Shown here piece by piece: positions 14,601 to 29,600 of a stretch of DNA of 64,000 nucleotides. The stretch is taken from the NCBI RefSeq assembly GCF_000247815.1, contig NC_021681.1:18381040-18445039 (forward strand). The letters run 5' to 3'. The translations under genes and the position numbers were made by a program. The notes beneath the pieces are model-generated. The model was not told where the DNA came from, did no database searches, and worked only from the letters and a program-made list of their open reading frames with translations. How positions within the stretch are numbered: position 1 is the stretch's first letter; every line of letters starts with the position of its first letter. This DNA comes from Ficedula albicollis. Lineage: Eukaryota > Chordata > Aves > Passeriformes > Muscicapidae.

Positions 14601-17600
14601 ATTTAGAAAGGTCTGGTTCCTGCCTAGTTTCACTCTCCCTCAGGTACATTTATGGCTCCTTGGTGCATTCACTCCCTCTTTGCCCAGGGCTGTGCAACAT
14701 TGCATAGTTTGCAGATGGTGAGCCAAGAAACTATTGACAAAGCTTGTAAAGACTATTTTAAAACAGGAGGGAATTACATACCTACATAGCTCTAGGTACT
14801 GCTCCATGACTTCAGGCATCTAAGCTCTTTCAAGGTTTTGCCCAGGGATGGAGGAAGCTTGTACAACAGTGGAAACTGAAACTAGATATTCCAGAGTCAA
14901 AGCCTTTGTTTGGGTACTGGTCTGTACTGGGCCTTCCTACTGCCTTGGAGTCAGGAGCCTTGAAAACCAGTTTTTGTCAGAAGAAGCTTCCTCCAAGGTC
15001 ACCAGAGGGGGCAGCCTGTGTGTCACATCCAAGGAGATCCTGAGATGGATCTTAAAGGCTAACTGTGAGTGGGGAGACAAACTAGGAGTTATGGACATGA
15101 AACCAGTGAGTTTATGATTATAGGAACAAACCACACAGACTTAGCAAGGGGACACGTGCACTCTCCAACACATGGGATGCCTCTGCCTGGAATCCCAAAC
15201 ACCACCACAGGAATGAATTGTGCCTGGGACGACCCTGGTTTGAATTTGATGTATGCTCTCTCTTTTCCTTGCTTGTTAGGGGGATGTCAGTGAGCTTGGC
15301 AAGCTGTTGATGCAGGGTTCCTTCAATGTATGGACTGACCACAAGAAGGGGCACAACAAGGTGAAGGACTTGGCTAGATTCAAACCAATGCAGAGACACC
15401 TTTTCCTCTATACAAAGATGCTGCTTTTCTGCAAGAAACGGGAGGAGAACACTGATGGCCATGAGAAGACAGCTTCATACAGCTTTAAAAATTCATTAAA
15501 GGTAATAAGTGCAGTAATGGTGGGGGAGCGAAATAAGTCCACATGATGAGAGTGTTTCTGTGAGGGTATTTGAAGAAGGTGCACACAGCTGGAGCTGTCT
15601 TGTACCCCTGAGAGAATGACAGCTCCCACTTAGTTTTGGGCTGGAGACAGATGGAGCCACATGTCCTGCAACTGCAGAGTGAACCTTGCTCTTTACAACT
15701 TGATACAAAGGGGCACCTCGTGTGTTCTTGCCATAAAGAGAAGCCAGAATGAATGGACCTGCATCTGTCATTGTTCTGCCTATGGGCATCTTCCAAGTGC
15801 AGTTCTATTGCATGTTCTACTATTGACACAGTTGAGCAGATATACTCTGTGACAGTAACAGCTACAGATGAATCAGTGCAGTAGAAGTGCCCTTTTATTT
15901 GCAAGAGTGAAATTTCCAGATATGAGTCAGGACAGTTTAAAGTGGCAATCAAAAGTAGGCCACATTTTCCCTCTAAGCACATTGGTGTGACACTTGTGAC
16001 TTTAGCCAGCTGACACGGATCATCGGGTGTGATGTTCCAAACTTATTTCAGGGTACCCAGACAGGAATTATAAAAGAACCTGGTTCAATGCTTGAACCAA
16101 TTGATATAAACATTTCAAGTTTCTTCCTGTAGAGATAGAATGAATGTGGCATAACACTGTCTAAATCTTTAAATTAATGCTGATGTGAATGTGAACAAGA
16201 GGTGTGAGCAAATACAGGAGTAAGATGAGAAGCTGGTTAGTAGCAGCTGTACTTCAAGATTGTGATTAAGAATTTTTCATTTAAGAAATCTAGAATTATT
16301 TTCTTCAGTTTTTTTGTGTTGTCTGGATTTGCAGACTGGTCATTAAATCTCACAAAGCCCTCTTCCATCTCTTTTTCTCTCCCACCTCAAAAGCTCAGTG
16401 ATGGCAAGTGACCAATCAGTCTTCCTAAAACTGAAAATTCATCAAGGTGAACAAGAAGCAGGATGGGGTTGAGCAAGCAATAAAAGAAAAGAGGATAAAT
16501 TCATGATCAGACATTTGCTTGGGTTAATTTTGTACATTCTTTTTCCCCTTTAGCAATCAAAAAGACGAATGACAACAATGACAACTTAGATATTGAGAAA
16601 TAACATGCTCTGAATTTTACTTTTAATGACTCCCAAAGGTGCCAGAAGTGAATGCAGCCTTTTAAAAATGCTCCTCAGAGGATCAAGTTTAAAGACTATT
16701 GATATTTTCCAGATTCCAGCTTCTTCTTTTCTGTTTTGAAACAGATGAGCACTGTGGGCATTACAGAAAATGTAAAAGGGGATAATAAGAAGTTTGAGAT
16801 CTGGTATAATGGCAGAGAAGAGGTCTATATCATTCAGGTAATGACAATCATTTTTGTTTCCAAGGGCCATACTTCCTTTCAATTTAATTGTTTTTAAGAA
16901 TGTTCACTGTCCTGTACACTCCAGAAACAATAGCCATTGAAAGTTTCATTGTTGTGTAGGCGCTGAAATGGCTGATTTATTGTGAAAATGGTCATGATTT
17001 TGGCTAAAAGAAGAAATAAAGTAATGGAAAATTCCTTGGAATGCTGGGCAGAAAAGCGAGGACAGGACTTAAGATTTGTGGTAACTTTTCCATCTTGAGG
17101 AGCATCTGCTTTGCTCAAAGCTGGCCACAGTGTTCCAATCCTTGGCAAAGCTGAGAGCCAGTGTAGGTCAGGGCAGCCCAGTGATTGGCAGCATGTTTTA
17201 ATGGATCTGCTTTGCCTTGTCCTCTTTTGTTCTCAGGCATCTTCTGTTGAGCTGAAAAACACCTGGATTTCAGAGATCCGCAAAGTCCTGACAGGACAGC
17301 TGGAAGCATGCAGAGGTAGGGCTCCCAGAGCAGCAGCTGGGAATGTGTCCTTCCCTCTGGAGCTGTGTGTGGCAATACGGGGCTGGGACAGGTTCCAGTG
17401 CCAGCCAGTACCACCAGTGGAGCCAGCAAGGACCAGCTGGGCAGTTGCAGCATTGCTGAGATTTAAAGCCGTGTCCTGATCAAAGAAAATTTCTTGGAAT
17501 TTTATAAATGACATGGATAACTATTCCATTCACACTAAGGAACATAGTTTTCCTCTGTTGTCCCTCTCAAGCCAAAACTCCAGAAGCATCCTTTTACCTC

Positions 17601-20600
17601 AGCATGTGAGGAGATGAGGTCTGCACTCTGTGTCTGCTCACAACACCTGGATCAAAAGGTGATCCAGGTCCATGACTGGACACAGCAACTGCTCCTCTGT
17701 CCTAGTGTTTGCTTTGTTTGTTTGGGCTTTGAGGGTTTTTGTTTTAAATCTACTCACACACCTTATGTTCTAAATGCCAGTTGTCCCATCTTTCCATCTG
17801 AGTGACCTCCTTGTAGAACATGGTTAATGACATTTCCCTCTCTCACAGAGATGTCCCTATGAAGGTGGTTTGTGACATGTGAACAATTGAACAGCACCGT
17901 GAACAATTGATGCCTCCTAAGTACCTAGTATAATGACATCCTTTTTTATAGCAGATATTGAATCCCACACAGACAAAATTCAGTCAGGCTTTTTCAGATA
18001 GTAAAAGAACATAATGATGACAGCTATCAGAGATGCTATTCTATTTATTCTCTTAGGACAAAAAGCCCCACAGATTTTTTCCTGGATCTTGACATTGCTT
18101 CTCACCTTGGTCTGTCATTTTCTGCTTCTCTCATACACTCATCTCTCTTTAAAGCAAGTCAGCAAAGGTTCTCCACCCACATCCTTCAAATTCCTAAGCA
18201 GACTTTGTCCAAGGTGGAAACCTGTGTCTGTGCTTTAGCTTTAGAGGTCACCTCCATTTTAATTGTCTGTTTCACAGAGGCAATGAGTTCTTACAACCTC
18301 CTTAGGTAGAAGGAAACAATTATGAACATGAGCCTCAGGAATTGAATCCAACCCATAACATTACACTTATTTACAATGTTACTACTCTGGTCTTTTGTTA
18401 CTGATCTTGTCTTCATCCTTTCTCCTTTTTATTCTGAATTTTACTGTGATTAGTTCACCAGGAGCTGCTGAGGAAAGACCTCAAGATTCTTGTTAGTGCA
18501 GTTTCACTGCAGGGACTGGATCTAGAAGCTTTCTGATATGGTTTGTAATATTTGCTTCTGAAGTACAAAAGCTGGCGTTACTTAGGCTACCACAGAAGAG
18601 TTGCTAATGAAGGAAATGTATATATTTAATAGAGTGCTAGTCCTCCATTTGTGTTTCTAGGCAAAGGAAATTAAGCTTGTAGATTACCCAGATGAGCATT
18701 TGTGTATTAGCTAGAGTTATTTTGCATTTTCAAGAGAAAAATATACAGGAATCAAGACTGATTAAAGCATTTCTATTTTAATGTTCTTTATTGTTTTGCC
18801 TTAAGATCATACGATTCTAGAATTTTTCAGGTTTCAAGGGACCTCAGGACATCACAGTCCAAGGTAGTGCTCAGAGCAGAGTCAGTTATTGGTCAAACAA
18901 GGTTACTCAAGACTTTATTCAGTCTGGTCTTGAGACCATCCAAGGGTAACTTTCATGCTGCTCTATGAGTAAAGTCAAGCTATTCAGTCTGGTCTTGAGA
19001 CCATCCAAGGGTGACGTTCATGCTGCTCTATGAGTAAAGTCAAGTTTTCCTTTATTGTGAGTCCAGCAGAACAGCAGTCAGAGAGTATAAATTGTATCTC
19101 ATATGCTATTGCAGCTCTTCCCCTTGCCTTTCCCCAAATGATCACATGAATCAAACCCCTTACTACAATAACTGGTGTCAGGAAGCACATGCTTTGTCCT
19201 GTGGTTTTAAAGTTTCTTTTTCTAATGACTCACAAAAGAAGAGGCCTTAATCCAAGACTGGATATTTTTACAACTGAGCCTTGCAATGGGAGAAGGAAGA
19301 GGAATATATTTGTTTGTCTGGCTGTTTTTAATGACTGTTGTTAGGAGTTGCACAGGGGGTTGGAATGTTGGAAGGAACCAGCTGAGGTGAAGGGCAGAGA
19401 AGGTGGCCACAGGATGTAATAAATAGTTTAAAATATGGGTGCCCAAACACCCAGTGTATACCCAGCCCTGTCAGATATTGCAGTGAGCATGAAATGCTAA
19501 CAAGGCTGTGGGCAACACCTTGATCCATCAGTCCCAAAGAACATAGCTGTTTCTTGCAGGCAAAGGAATTACTGATACAGCTTAAGGGAGTTGTGTAAGG
19601 CCATGAATCAGTTGCCAAATCCAGGAATGGAGCTACTTCCAACTGTTCACCCAGCATGGACATTTCTACCCCACCAACAGAGGATGGAGTTTGATCTTTC
19701 AGTGCTACCCTGTTCCCTTGTCCTTCCCCTTATCTCTTCCACTGATAGGTGGTTTCTCTTTTTTAAGACTGAAATAGTCCAGGGATCTCAGCAATGTGAG
19801 AGTTTGAAAGCATCTCCTTCCTTACATTGCTTCCTTACTTCTCAGTGTCTGACTCTCCCGGCCCTGAAATCCAGGCTCTGTGCAACTGTCTTATAATTTT
19901 TCTTCACTCAGCATTTACTGGACAAAGTGCAAATCTGTCTATATCTATGTCTATACCTACCTTGCAGGTCTGCAAAAAGAGTGAACAACTGGCACATGGA
20001 TAACATTTTCTGATTACTGTTTGTCCAGGATGCTGAGCAAAAACATTCTGCAGAGAGATGGGATATATTCTGCTATGTAGCTGAGTATGTAAAAGGACTG
20101 ATGGACATATGTTGCTAAATCCAGAAAAAGCTGTGAGCCACAAAACTTGTATTCTGGGAAAAAGGTCATTATGTCCATTCTCTAGATCCATATAATGTAG
20201 TTAGTTAGGAAGAGGTACCAAGGAAAGAGAAGGTAGTAGGGGAAGAAATCTCTTTTACAGTGAAAAAATGTGAGAAGAAGAGTTGTTTGTTAAGCTAAAA
20301 GGTTTCATCAAGATCTTAATATGCTTTTCACTTCAAGTACAAGCATTCAATTTTGATTGCAGTGGCAGTAAAAATCTCTCCTCTCCTGTTTCTCTCTCCC
20401 ATCTTCTACATAAACACTGAAGCAGATTCCATTTTGTTTGGAGCAACTTCTTTTGACTTTTTTCTTTTACAGAAGCAAGTCAACTGCACCAAAGAATCAC
20501 TGAGAGTGTGTATCATGCACCAATGGATTCCTCCAATGCAAGCAGGTAACCACAGCTGCCTTGACATATCAGGGCCATGTTTTGTCTTGCATTTGTGCTT

Positions 20601-23600
20601 TTGCAGTACATAAATTCTTAGGGTTTTGTGTTTAGCTTCCTGGGTATGAATTTACTCAATTGTCTTCAAATTCTTTAAAGATATATAAACACAGATAAAG
20701 ATTTGCTCAAGAGAGAAGGAATATCACAATGCAGAATTAATTTCAAAGATTAACTCAAGTTTAGATAAAAAGTATTGGAACATTACCAGGATCTTAAATG
20801 GAGCTGTCAGCAAAGTTTTGTTATGACCCAGTTGCTGGGCAAGTTTAATATAAGTTAGCATGGGATATCACTGTAAAATTTTATTAGAATCAACCAAACC
20901 AGGAGATCCCAGGTAACAGCCAGCCTTTGAGAGTTGGACAACTCAATGCAACAAATATTAAACAGATGTAGTGCTATTAATCCTGCATCATATTTTCTCT
21001 AGACTTGGTTAATTTTCTTTGTTTAGGGTTCAAGGGCGGAAATCTTTCAGCAAAACCACCTTGGGGATAGGAGAAAATTATTCCAGTAAGATATGAAATG
21101 CAATCACAAAAATGTTCCAGAAGAATCCAGATGTGTGTCCTTCTTATAAGGCTCTTAAAGTGAGATTTTCCAGACCAGAAATTATAGACAAAATATGTCA
21201 ACAGAAAATTAATTAAGTCCAGGAAGAAAGGCCATGTGAACAGGTATTTGTCCTAGAATGGATTAAATCAAAGGAACAATGAAGTGTTTGTTGTCCTCAC
21301 TCTGCCAACTATGCCAGAAAAGGAGAGGTCAGATGCTCCTGCCCCAAATATTGGGTTATTATAGGAACAGGAAGAATACAGTGAGTCTTCATGAAATAAC
21401 AGTGCTGTGGGCTGTGATGAGTGGTACAAGTTCAGGGTATCCCATTATCTGTAATATGTGTGCCCAAGAGAAGCAAGGGCAGTGAAATTGCAGCACCAAG
21501 CTGGCTTTGCAGTAGTTGATATGAAATGGTGGGTCCAGAGTTCCTCACACCATGGAGCCCTTTCTGCAGCCTGTTTTGGGATGCTGGGTGGAGGCAAGGA
21601 GGGGAAGGAAGAGGCTGGACTGCAGTAGCCACAAGTGGCACAGTCTGTGCTCGTGGCTGACATGACCAAGCAGCCCCAGTTGTGAGAGGTGCTGGAGGCC
21701 AGTGGAGACAGCATTTGCTAAAGAGCAGCCAGCACCATCAGTGCTCTGCCAGCAGACAGAGGCTAATTAATCACTGACATCTACCCAACACACACCTGCT
21801 CCTGGGTTGCCCATGTGTGACAGTGACTCTACTATTCGCTGGGAATTGTCAAACCTCTGTTGTGACATTGGGGAAGTCTGCTTGCAGGATGCTTCCCCGC
21901 CCCTCAAACTCTATCTGTTCCCTGACAGACTGTCCCCTTTACTGTTTTCATGCCACCAACATCACTTGGGACTGCAATTCCATGACATAAGGCAGGTCTG
22001 ACTTGGGATTGGTGCTGAGGTGTTGGGAAAAGGGACACTTAGAGCCAGTGTCCTTAATACAGTTACTGAGTGTCCCCAAGTCCTGTTCAGTCTATTTCAA
22101 TTCTCTCTCTCTCTCCAAATTCTTCCACAAAGTTCCCTGTTTAATTCTAAAATGGGTTGCCCTGTGGTATCTATTGCTGCTATATCTCTCTCAAGGGATG
22201 GCTGCTGCATTTCATTGATAATGAAATGATCCCTTTGTATTGTTTTCTAATCTATTTAAACATATAAAACTTAAATAGTCCATTGTTCTAGCTGCTTAAC
22301 TATCTGCTTTGTTGGAATAGACTGATGCAGTCATGCATCCATGTAAAAATATCCTGTGAACATGGATAAACACAAACTCTTGGAATTTGGCTGCAGATGC
22401 TGTTTCAGAAAAGCTCATGTATTTTCTTGATGTCTTTCTCACAGCTGTAAATCTTTAACTCTGTCAGCTTCATGTTTCACAGTTATCCCAGCCTAGCTAG
22501 GAAGAAAGAGAGGAAAAAGAATGAGGAAATGTGAATGTGCTTTGGATTTGTTCCCATGTTTATTTTGAGCCCCATTTTGTACCTGACTTCGGCTGCAAAA
22601 TCACAGTTTGATTTAGTACAGGAGGTAACAGAGACCTTGCTAAGGTTCCATCAGAGACAGGTCAGAAGTTCAAATGCAAAACAATGAGTCCTGGACTGCC
22701 TTATATTTAGAAAAGGTATTGACAGATCTCTAGTATTTAAAATGTTTTTAAGTTTTTAATGATGTCTGGGATCTTCCCCTACAGCAGAACAAACCCTGTA
22801 AATGTTAAGTGTAGAAGTTCACGTGTTAATTGTGAGCAGCAGTTTAATTGCTTATACAGGTCAATAATAAGCACTTTGGCAAAGAGTATTTCGAATGTGT
22901 AGGTACAATGATTTGTATGGAGCAGTCTGCCAAAGATAACAGTCAAGCACCCAAATTAAACCACCAGACATTTGCAAAAGTATGAGGATAAGAACCACAA
23001 GAAAACCTTGCAGCTTGAATGTCCTACAAACCTGGGACAGGGGTGTCTGTCCCATTGCAGACCCAAGGCCAGTACCTGGGCAGGTTTGTCAATGTGGATC
23101 CTCCCATTTGTGATTCAGCTGCAGACAGTGATATCCCATTGGGATTCATGTTCCAAAGAGCAGAAGAAACAGAAGCTGGAGAAGCCCATAGAATTCATAT
23201 TTTGCTCTGTGCATAGTATGACCTTTGCATGACCACCCAGTATCCATTTCTCTCCTGGAGACAAATGTATTTATGCTGCAAAGGATGGAAAATCTGGATT
23301 TTCTTTTCCTAGCTGGCTTCCCGCCCCAACCTTTCCAATCTGTTGCATTTGCAAAAAGAACTTGTGCAGACAACCAGCTTGTTTCTCCATTTTTCCCTTC
23401 TCCACTCTGATGAAGCACATCCCTCACTGTGTGGTATGGAGAGGAGGCAGGATGGGTTTTCCCTCCACACACCTGCACAGATGCAGGCTTTTATAGCACA
23501 CAGCATTTTAAAACCAGCCCTTTGTTCCTTAGGCTTCCATGTTGGAGGGTAAAAAAGAATGCTGAGTGTTTTATTAAATGTTAACCAGGGATGTTACTAT

Positions 23601-26600
23601 TTCTGTATTTCTTTTGTCCCAAGGTATAGCAGGAAGTCATCAAGTATATATGAAAACAAATCTGACACATCAAATGTGGATGCATCTAACAATAAAAACA
23701 GGAATTCCAGTCCCAGCGCCAGACAAAAGAGAGGTAGGAGTTCTGACTGAACTTTTGCTTCCAAAGGATAATATTTTCATATTTGCACATATTTCTGGAG
23801 TTTATAGAGGATACTTTACATTGTTTTAACCCAACATAAAAACCAATGTTACACAGCTGAATGACTGTACCATGAAAGTTTGTGAGCACCAAAAGGCATT
23901 ACCAGTTTAGGTTTTTAAGTCTGAGTTGTGATACTTTACAGTGCTCTTTATACAACTTGTGTTGTTTAAAAATAGAACTTACGAGACAATAGCATATGTG
24001 TTTTAACCTTCTGCATCCTGGTGAAGTTGATTTCTAGACATAGTTAATTTAAATTTTTTTCTACAGACTTTGCTAACTGATTTCTTTGCTTTAAGTCAAG
24101 GAGAGTTTTTTGCCTCCCCTATGTATATCAGTTCTCCTCAGGTGTACAGTAAATAAACCCACAGGCAGTCACAGAACGTCCTTCCATTGTTTGAGCCCAT
24201 AAGTACAACAGACCTTCTATACAACAGAGATTAAAATAAACACTATAAAGAAACTGAATCTCATCTGACAGTAGTGGGAACAGAAAATCTTTTGACAGCA
24301 ATTACTCTTTTAGGCAATATTTCTTAATGTTGAACAAAGAATTTTCTAGTAATATGAAAAAAGAAAATTGTGAGGTCTTAAGAGATTGATGCCAAAATGA
24401 GGTGTAAACTAACAGTCCCTTTATAAATAAAGATAGTAAAAAAGAAAATGGAATATCTCTCTTGGAAAAATAGACTATTCACCAAAAGATTTTTCATTGC
24501 ATTTGGTTTTTATGCTGGGAAAACAGTTATGGATTCTTAATTTAAAAATTCAATCTTAAAAATTTGTTTCAGAAAAATTTCATTTTAAAAACATTTAGAC
24601 TTTTTTTTAATTAAAGAAGTGGAAAAGTAGCTTTTCCTTTTAAATTTATAAACCCCTTTAAAAAATTCCAGGAAGATTACTGATGTTTTCTAACTGTCCA
24701 GCCTACTCAAGAGTGTGGGAACTGGGATCACATTCCGTGGTCATTGTCATTCTTCTGTCTTCTGCTTTCCCATGAGCGGCTCCTCAGGGCTCTGGCTGGG
24801 ATCCCACTGGCTCAGCCCAGAGCATCCTCATCCTCTGGTGGGTGGCTCTTCCTGCAGGGCTGGGCAGTGAGTCCACTCTTGTTTGGTGATTCGGGTGTCC
24901 TGTGCAGCCTGAGCTGCAAACCTCGCTCTGCACAGCAGCAAAATGCTCTCCAGCTCTAGATGTGCCACCAAACCCCGAGTTTGTGTCCCTATGAGGCACC
25001 TAGGGCTGGGATTCTGCAGGGGGCTGAACTAAAAAATGTCCCAGCACCCGACACAGAGCCTGAGGCTCTGCCAGAACTGTCTCTTTTGTGCCACCTACTG
25101 CCTGTAAAATGCTTCCAGTATCGGTGTAGTTTGAGTCAACACAGATTATTCTAAAATTTATTTAAAATTTATTTAAAATATTGAGGAGTTTCTGCAGTAC
25201 AGAAGGGGAAGGTACCATTGACGAGCTATTTCAGTTTGGTTATTCTTACTGATAAGTGCCTGTGGCAGAGTTTTCTACATGTAAACCAGTGTTTTGTGTG
25301 GACCTGGTGGAGTCACTGCCTTGGAAGGGAGTAAATCCTGCAGGAACCTGTGGGGACCCCCTTGTCTGACTAACTGTCCTGCTCAAAGCAGGGTCAGTTG
25401 CAGCAAGTTGCTCACAGCCATGTCCATTTGGGTTCTGAACAGCTCCAAGGATGGTGATTCCATAGTTTGCCATGGGGACGCTGTCCTAGGTTAAACCCCT
25501 TCCACAGTAAAAACAGTTTTTCACATTTTTAAATGGAATTTCCCATATTTCAATTTGTGCCTGCTGCCTCTCTCATCCTTTCTCTGGGCTCCACTGAGAA
25601 GCATCTGGCTCCATCTTTATTTTATAAGATCCTCCTGAGCCTTTTCTTCTCCAGGCTGTGCAATCACAGCTCTTTCACTCTCTCATGTCAGCTACAGCAA
25701 TTCCTTAATGACCTTCATGGCCTTTCCCTGGATTTATTCAGATATGCCCATGCCCTGAGGAGCCCAGGGCAGGACAGCACTGCAGGAGAGTCTCTCTTGT
25801 GCTGAGATGAGGGGAAACATCACCTCCCTGGACCTGCTGGCACAGCTCTGCCTGATGCAGCCCAGGATGCTGCTGGCTCTCTTTGCCACACGTTTGCATT
25901 GCAGGCTCCTGTTGCCCATCAGGACCTGGTTCTTATTATATTTGGAAATCGTTTCCAGGGTTGTTTAGTATACCTGCAGAATGAAGGAAAAGGTTTGAAA
26001 TAACTCAGGTGGAGACAATATGACTTTAGAGACCAGTGTCTAATGCTTTGCTGGTGCTGTGAGGCTGTGGGGACCTGTGAAAAGCAAAGGGGCCCCTCGG
26101 TGAAGTGATTCAATTGCAGAGCTGAAGAACAGGAACCCACCCCTCTACACATGCACTGTCTGCTCTCTGTGGGACTCTCTGATAATAAAATGTTACAGAT
26201 TTTCTTGGACTGAGAAAATAGAAAGTAAATATACTTTATATGCCAGTTTTTGAATTCTTAATAAGCTACAGTATGTGTACAAAGACTGCCTGGGAGTGGG
26301 AGCAGCCGTGGCAGGGAATGGCCAGCACGGACTGTCTGGAAGCCAAAGGCAGCCCCACAGCTGAGACCGTGGCTTGGGAGCAGCTCCTCACCAGATGCAC
26401 CTGCCTGGCCCAGAACTGGCACTGGGTAGAAGGAGCTGAACCACAGTGACATAATTCTCCTGTGTTGTTAAAATCTGTTCATCTCACACCCACCTATGCA
26501 TGCAGGCACCTCGGATCCTGGATTATCTTGGCTGCAAATCAGGAAGTGATGGGATGCGCTTTCCTCTGGAAGCACAGCTTGTCTGTCTGTTGCTTTTCTG

Positions 26601-29600
26601 TCAGCGTGGATTCACTGTCTCTTCGTGTTCCCTTTGCACTTTTGGTCTTCATTTGTCCCTCTAAAGATTTTCATGTGACAGCGTATGAGCTAAAGAGGAG
26701 GAAAATCTATTGGTTAAATCCCAAGGCTCAGAATGAGGAACCCAACACATGGTTTTTCTTCTGCTCCTTTGCCATAAACCTTATGGGTGTTATCTGCCCA
26801 CACCAAGAAAGGAGCAGATGGAGGATTTGGCAGGAATGTGTGGATCTGGGAATTTGATCCAAGTCCACCTGTTTCCTGCAATGTGAGTAACTGAGTATCT
26901 TTTGAGCCCAGAGCCTCAGGACCTCCATCCATCTGTGACTGATCTCTGCAGAGGCAGCTGTCAGACAGCATGGCTGATTATTCATGCAGGAGCCTCGCAT
27001 GTGAGCTTTGCTGGCATGGCATCCTTACATCCCAGCAAATCAGGAGATCAATTGCATGGCTCTGTGCCAGCTTCAGAGGCTTTAGAAATGCTTCATCAGG
27101 TAAGGCTGAAGGTGTACCAGTCGCAGGGCTGGTGAGGACACACTTCAGTGCCAGTGCTGGATTGCAGACGTGGGACTGCTCTCAACACTTGCATGTCCTG
27201 CACTGCAAGGCTTCTTCTCTTATTTCTCCCTACAATTCACTGTTCCAACCAATTATGTGTTTCCATGATAGAAGGCACTAGCTTGCTGCTAAATTCTATT
27301 TTCCTTTGATGAGAGCTACCTCTCTTCACCTATTATTCTTTGGTTTTGTTTTGCTGTTGTTCTCCATTAAAACTCAGTGAGCCAAACTCAACCCAGGGAC
27401 TCTGTTTGGCTCACCTGGTTTACTCACCCTGACCTCATGTCACCTTTCTAATTGATTAGCCCTTGCTCAGGCTTGAACTGAATCAAAATTTATTTATTTC
27501 TTTTTAGTTGTCATCCAGTGCTAACCTTTCCCATAAGCCGAACAGCTGACCCTTCCTTCCTTATTTCTCTTCCCTCTCCCTCTCTCTCCTAGTTGATGCT
27601 TCCAGCAGCCTTAACCTTGAGCGCACAGCGCTTGCTAGAAAGCGATTCACATTGCAAGGTCTTTCCAACCGCAGAGCTCCACCCAAAGGTAAAATCACCC
27701 ATGCAGCATTTGGTCTCAGGCCATCTGTCTCCTGCACTCCCACAATGTTCTCTCCATCCCATGGTGCCATCCATCACTGTTCCCTAAAATGCTGCTGCAT
27801 CTCACCCAAATGCTCACTTCTGGTGCACACAAGTGGCTCCTCTGCTCAAAGACTCCGTCACCAAAAATTGCTGCCACAGCAGCCTTGGCAAGGCAACCTC
27901 TGGGTTGGCTGGTTGGGTTTTTTACTGGTGCACAGTGCAAATAACATTTGTTTCCAGTTTCTCTCAAGGGTCAAGGTGTGAACTGGTTTTAAATGATCAA
28001 GTGAACTTCTTTCAGCAGCTTACAGGCTTGAAGAAAAATAGTATCATATCTGCTGTGGTACATGATATTTTCATGTGTGAAATCATTCATTGGTTGGATA
28101 TCTTTGGTTTTTCAAATATTGTTCAGCTGTGGTCTAGTGGGGAACCAGAATTCAGGAGATCTGGGGTTTTATTCCACTTAATTATGTTATATGACATCGT
28201 AAAATGCTGTGTTTTGAGTACTTGTGTATAAATGTTTAGTAGATACCCATGGACAGAGAGCATTGCAAGTTCCTGTGATGGCTGGAAGGAAGAGACTTTA
28301 GAGGAAAGAAAGAAATGTGAATAGAAATTAAATTGAATGACTACTTACAATCACTTTGTGAAAAGATAGTGTAACTACTCCCATTATTGTTTTTGTGTGT
28401 CTTTTGTCCTGTTCTGATAAATAATATTTCCTCTGTGAGACCAAGGGCTAGTATGCAGTGATGGAGACGGTGAGTATCAAAGGTGGAAGAACCAAGATGA
28501 AAGCATAACAGCAGAAATACAGAAGCATTAAATTATAATGGGATAAAGTAGATAAGAATGCACCAAGAACCAGCACTGCTGTAAGATTCTGGCTACAAGA
28601 TTAAGGCTGCATGTGGTAGTGAGATCCAAGATGGACAAACAAAGTTCAATGTCTGAATATTAAAAAAAGTGGGTTTTAGATCTAGTGACTCAGGAAAATC
28701 AATGACAAAACATGTATTTCAGAAATAATGCTATAATTTTTGCAAGTTTAGGTCTAAATTCTGTTTGGGGCTTCTTTTACTTTTTTATCTGAGTTTTTCT
28801 TGTCATAATAAATATCTTGCCCTATATTCAGTGTTCCAGGCAGCAAAGCACAGCTTGGAAGAGCTTGTGCTCTTCCAGCCTTGCTGGGTCTGGTTATTTG
28901 AGATTCCTGAGGAGCACCTCTTACACAATGTCCAGTTTCACTCTGTGGTGTTGGTCTGCTGCTGGCCAGAGGGAGCTGCTGGCAGACAGGCTGGCTGGGT
29001 GTGGTCATTCCTGCAGGAAAACCTGTCAGCACTGCACGGGCTGCCTGCTGGGACACACTGGAAGCTGGGAGAAGGGGACAGGGGAGTGTCTGCAATCAGC
29101 TTGTCCTGCTCCTGAACACTTTGTCTAAAGGTTTTTGTTACTGGCCATGGTGAAGGAGGGTGTGTTGAGCTGGGCATACTTTGGTTCAGACCTGCTGTGT
29201 CTGTTCCTGTCCAGAGCACATAAAAAGGAAGGTGCAAACAATATAGTACCCCAACTAACTAAGGTGAAAACAAGATATCAACTGGCAGTGGAGCATAGAT
29301 GTTTAGAGAAATTCTGAACTGTCTGCCTAGGCTGGATATGATGGGCTGGAAAATGTTGTATATAATCAGTTTGGTGTTCTAGCTGAAGAAATGCTGATGT
29401 CTGGAGAAGAAACTTTAGCATCCTGCACTCCATCAGTGCAGAGATCCCTGGGGCAGCTGTCTCAGAGCTGGCACCAAAGTGTATCCAAGTCCACACTCAA
29501 AGTACCCTCCATCTCCCCACCCTTGGGTCAGCATTAGCCATCCTGGTTTGCAGAGCCAAGTTCATATTCCTTGAGGTGGACACAACTTCAGCACATAGTG

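Larger units (their letters stand above)
8318..15279. other. MCF2L2 introns around the DH exons
   Basis: Introns 8318-8818, 8912-11158 and 11285-15279. They contain the 15-bp hairpin, the 62-bp duplication and the CA microsatellite. Otherwise unremarkable AT-rich sequence. Confidence 0.75.
15502..20472. other. MCF2L2 introns around the PH exons
   Basis: Introns 15502-16744, 16838-17236 and 17316-20472. The last contains the 10-bp inverted repeat and the minus-strand CR1 tail with its 65-bp duplication. Confidence 0.75.
20546..27592. other. MCF2L2 introns in the linker region, first part
   Basis: Introns 20546-23623 and 23734-27592. The second contains the minus-strand CR1 fragment at 25365-25925 and an AT-rich stretch at about 24000-24670. 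Both flank phase-1 or split-codon exons, so an additional small phase-1 exon in the second intron cannot be excluded. Confidence 0.7.

Noticed and set aside
25533..25805. A 90-codon plus-strand open frame
   Set aside because: It lies antisense over the minus-strand CR1 fragment.
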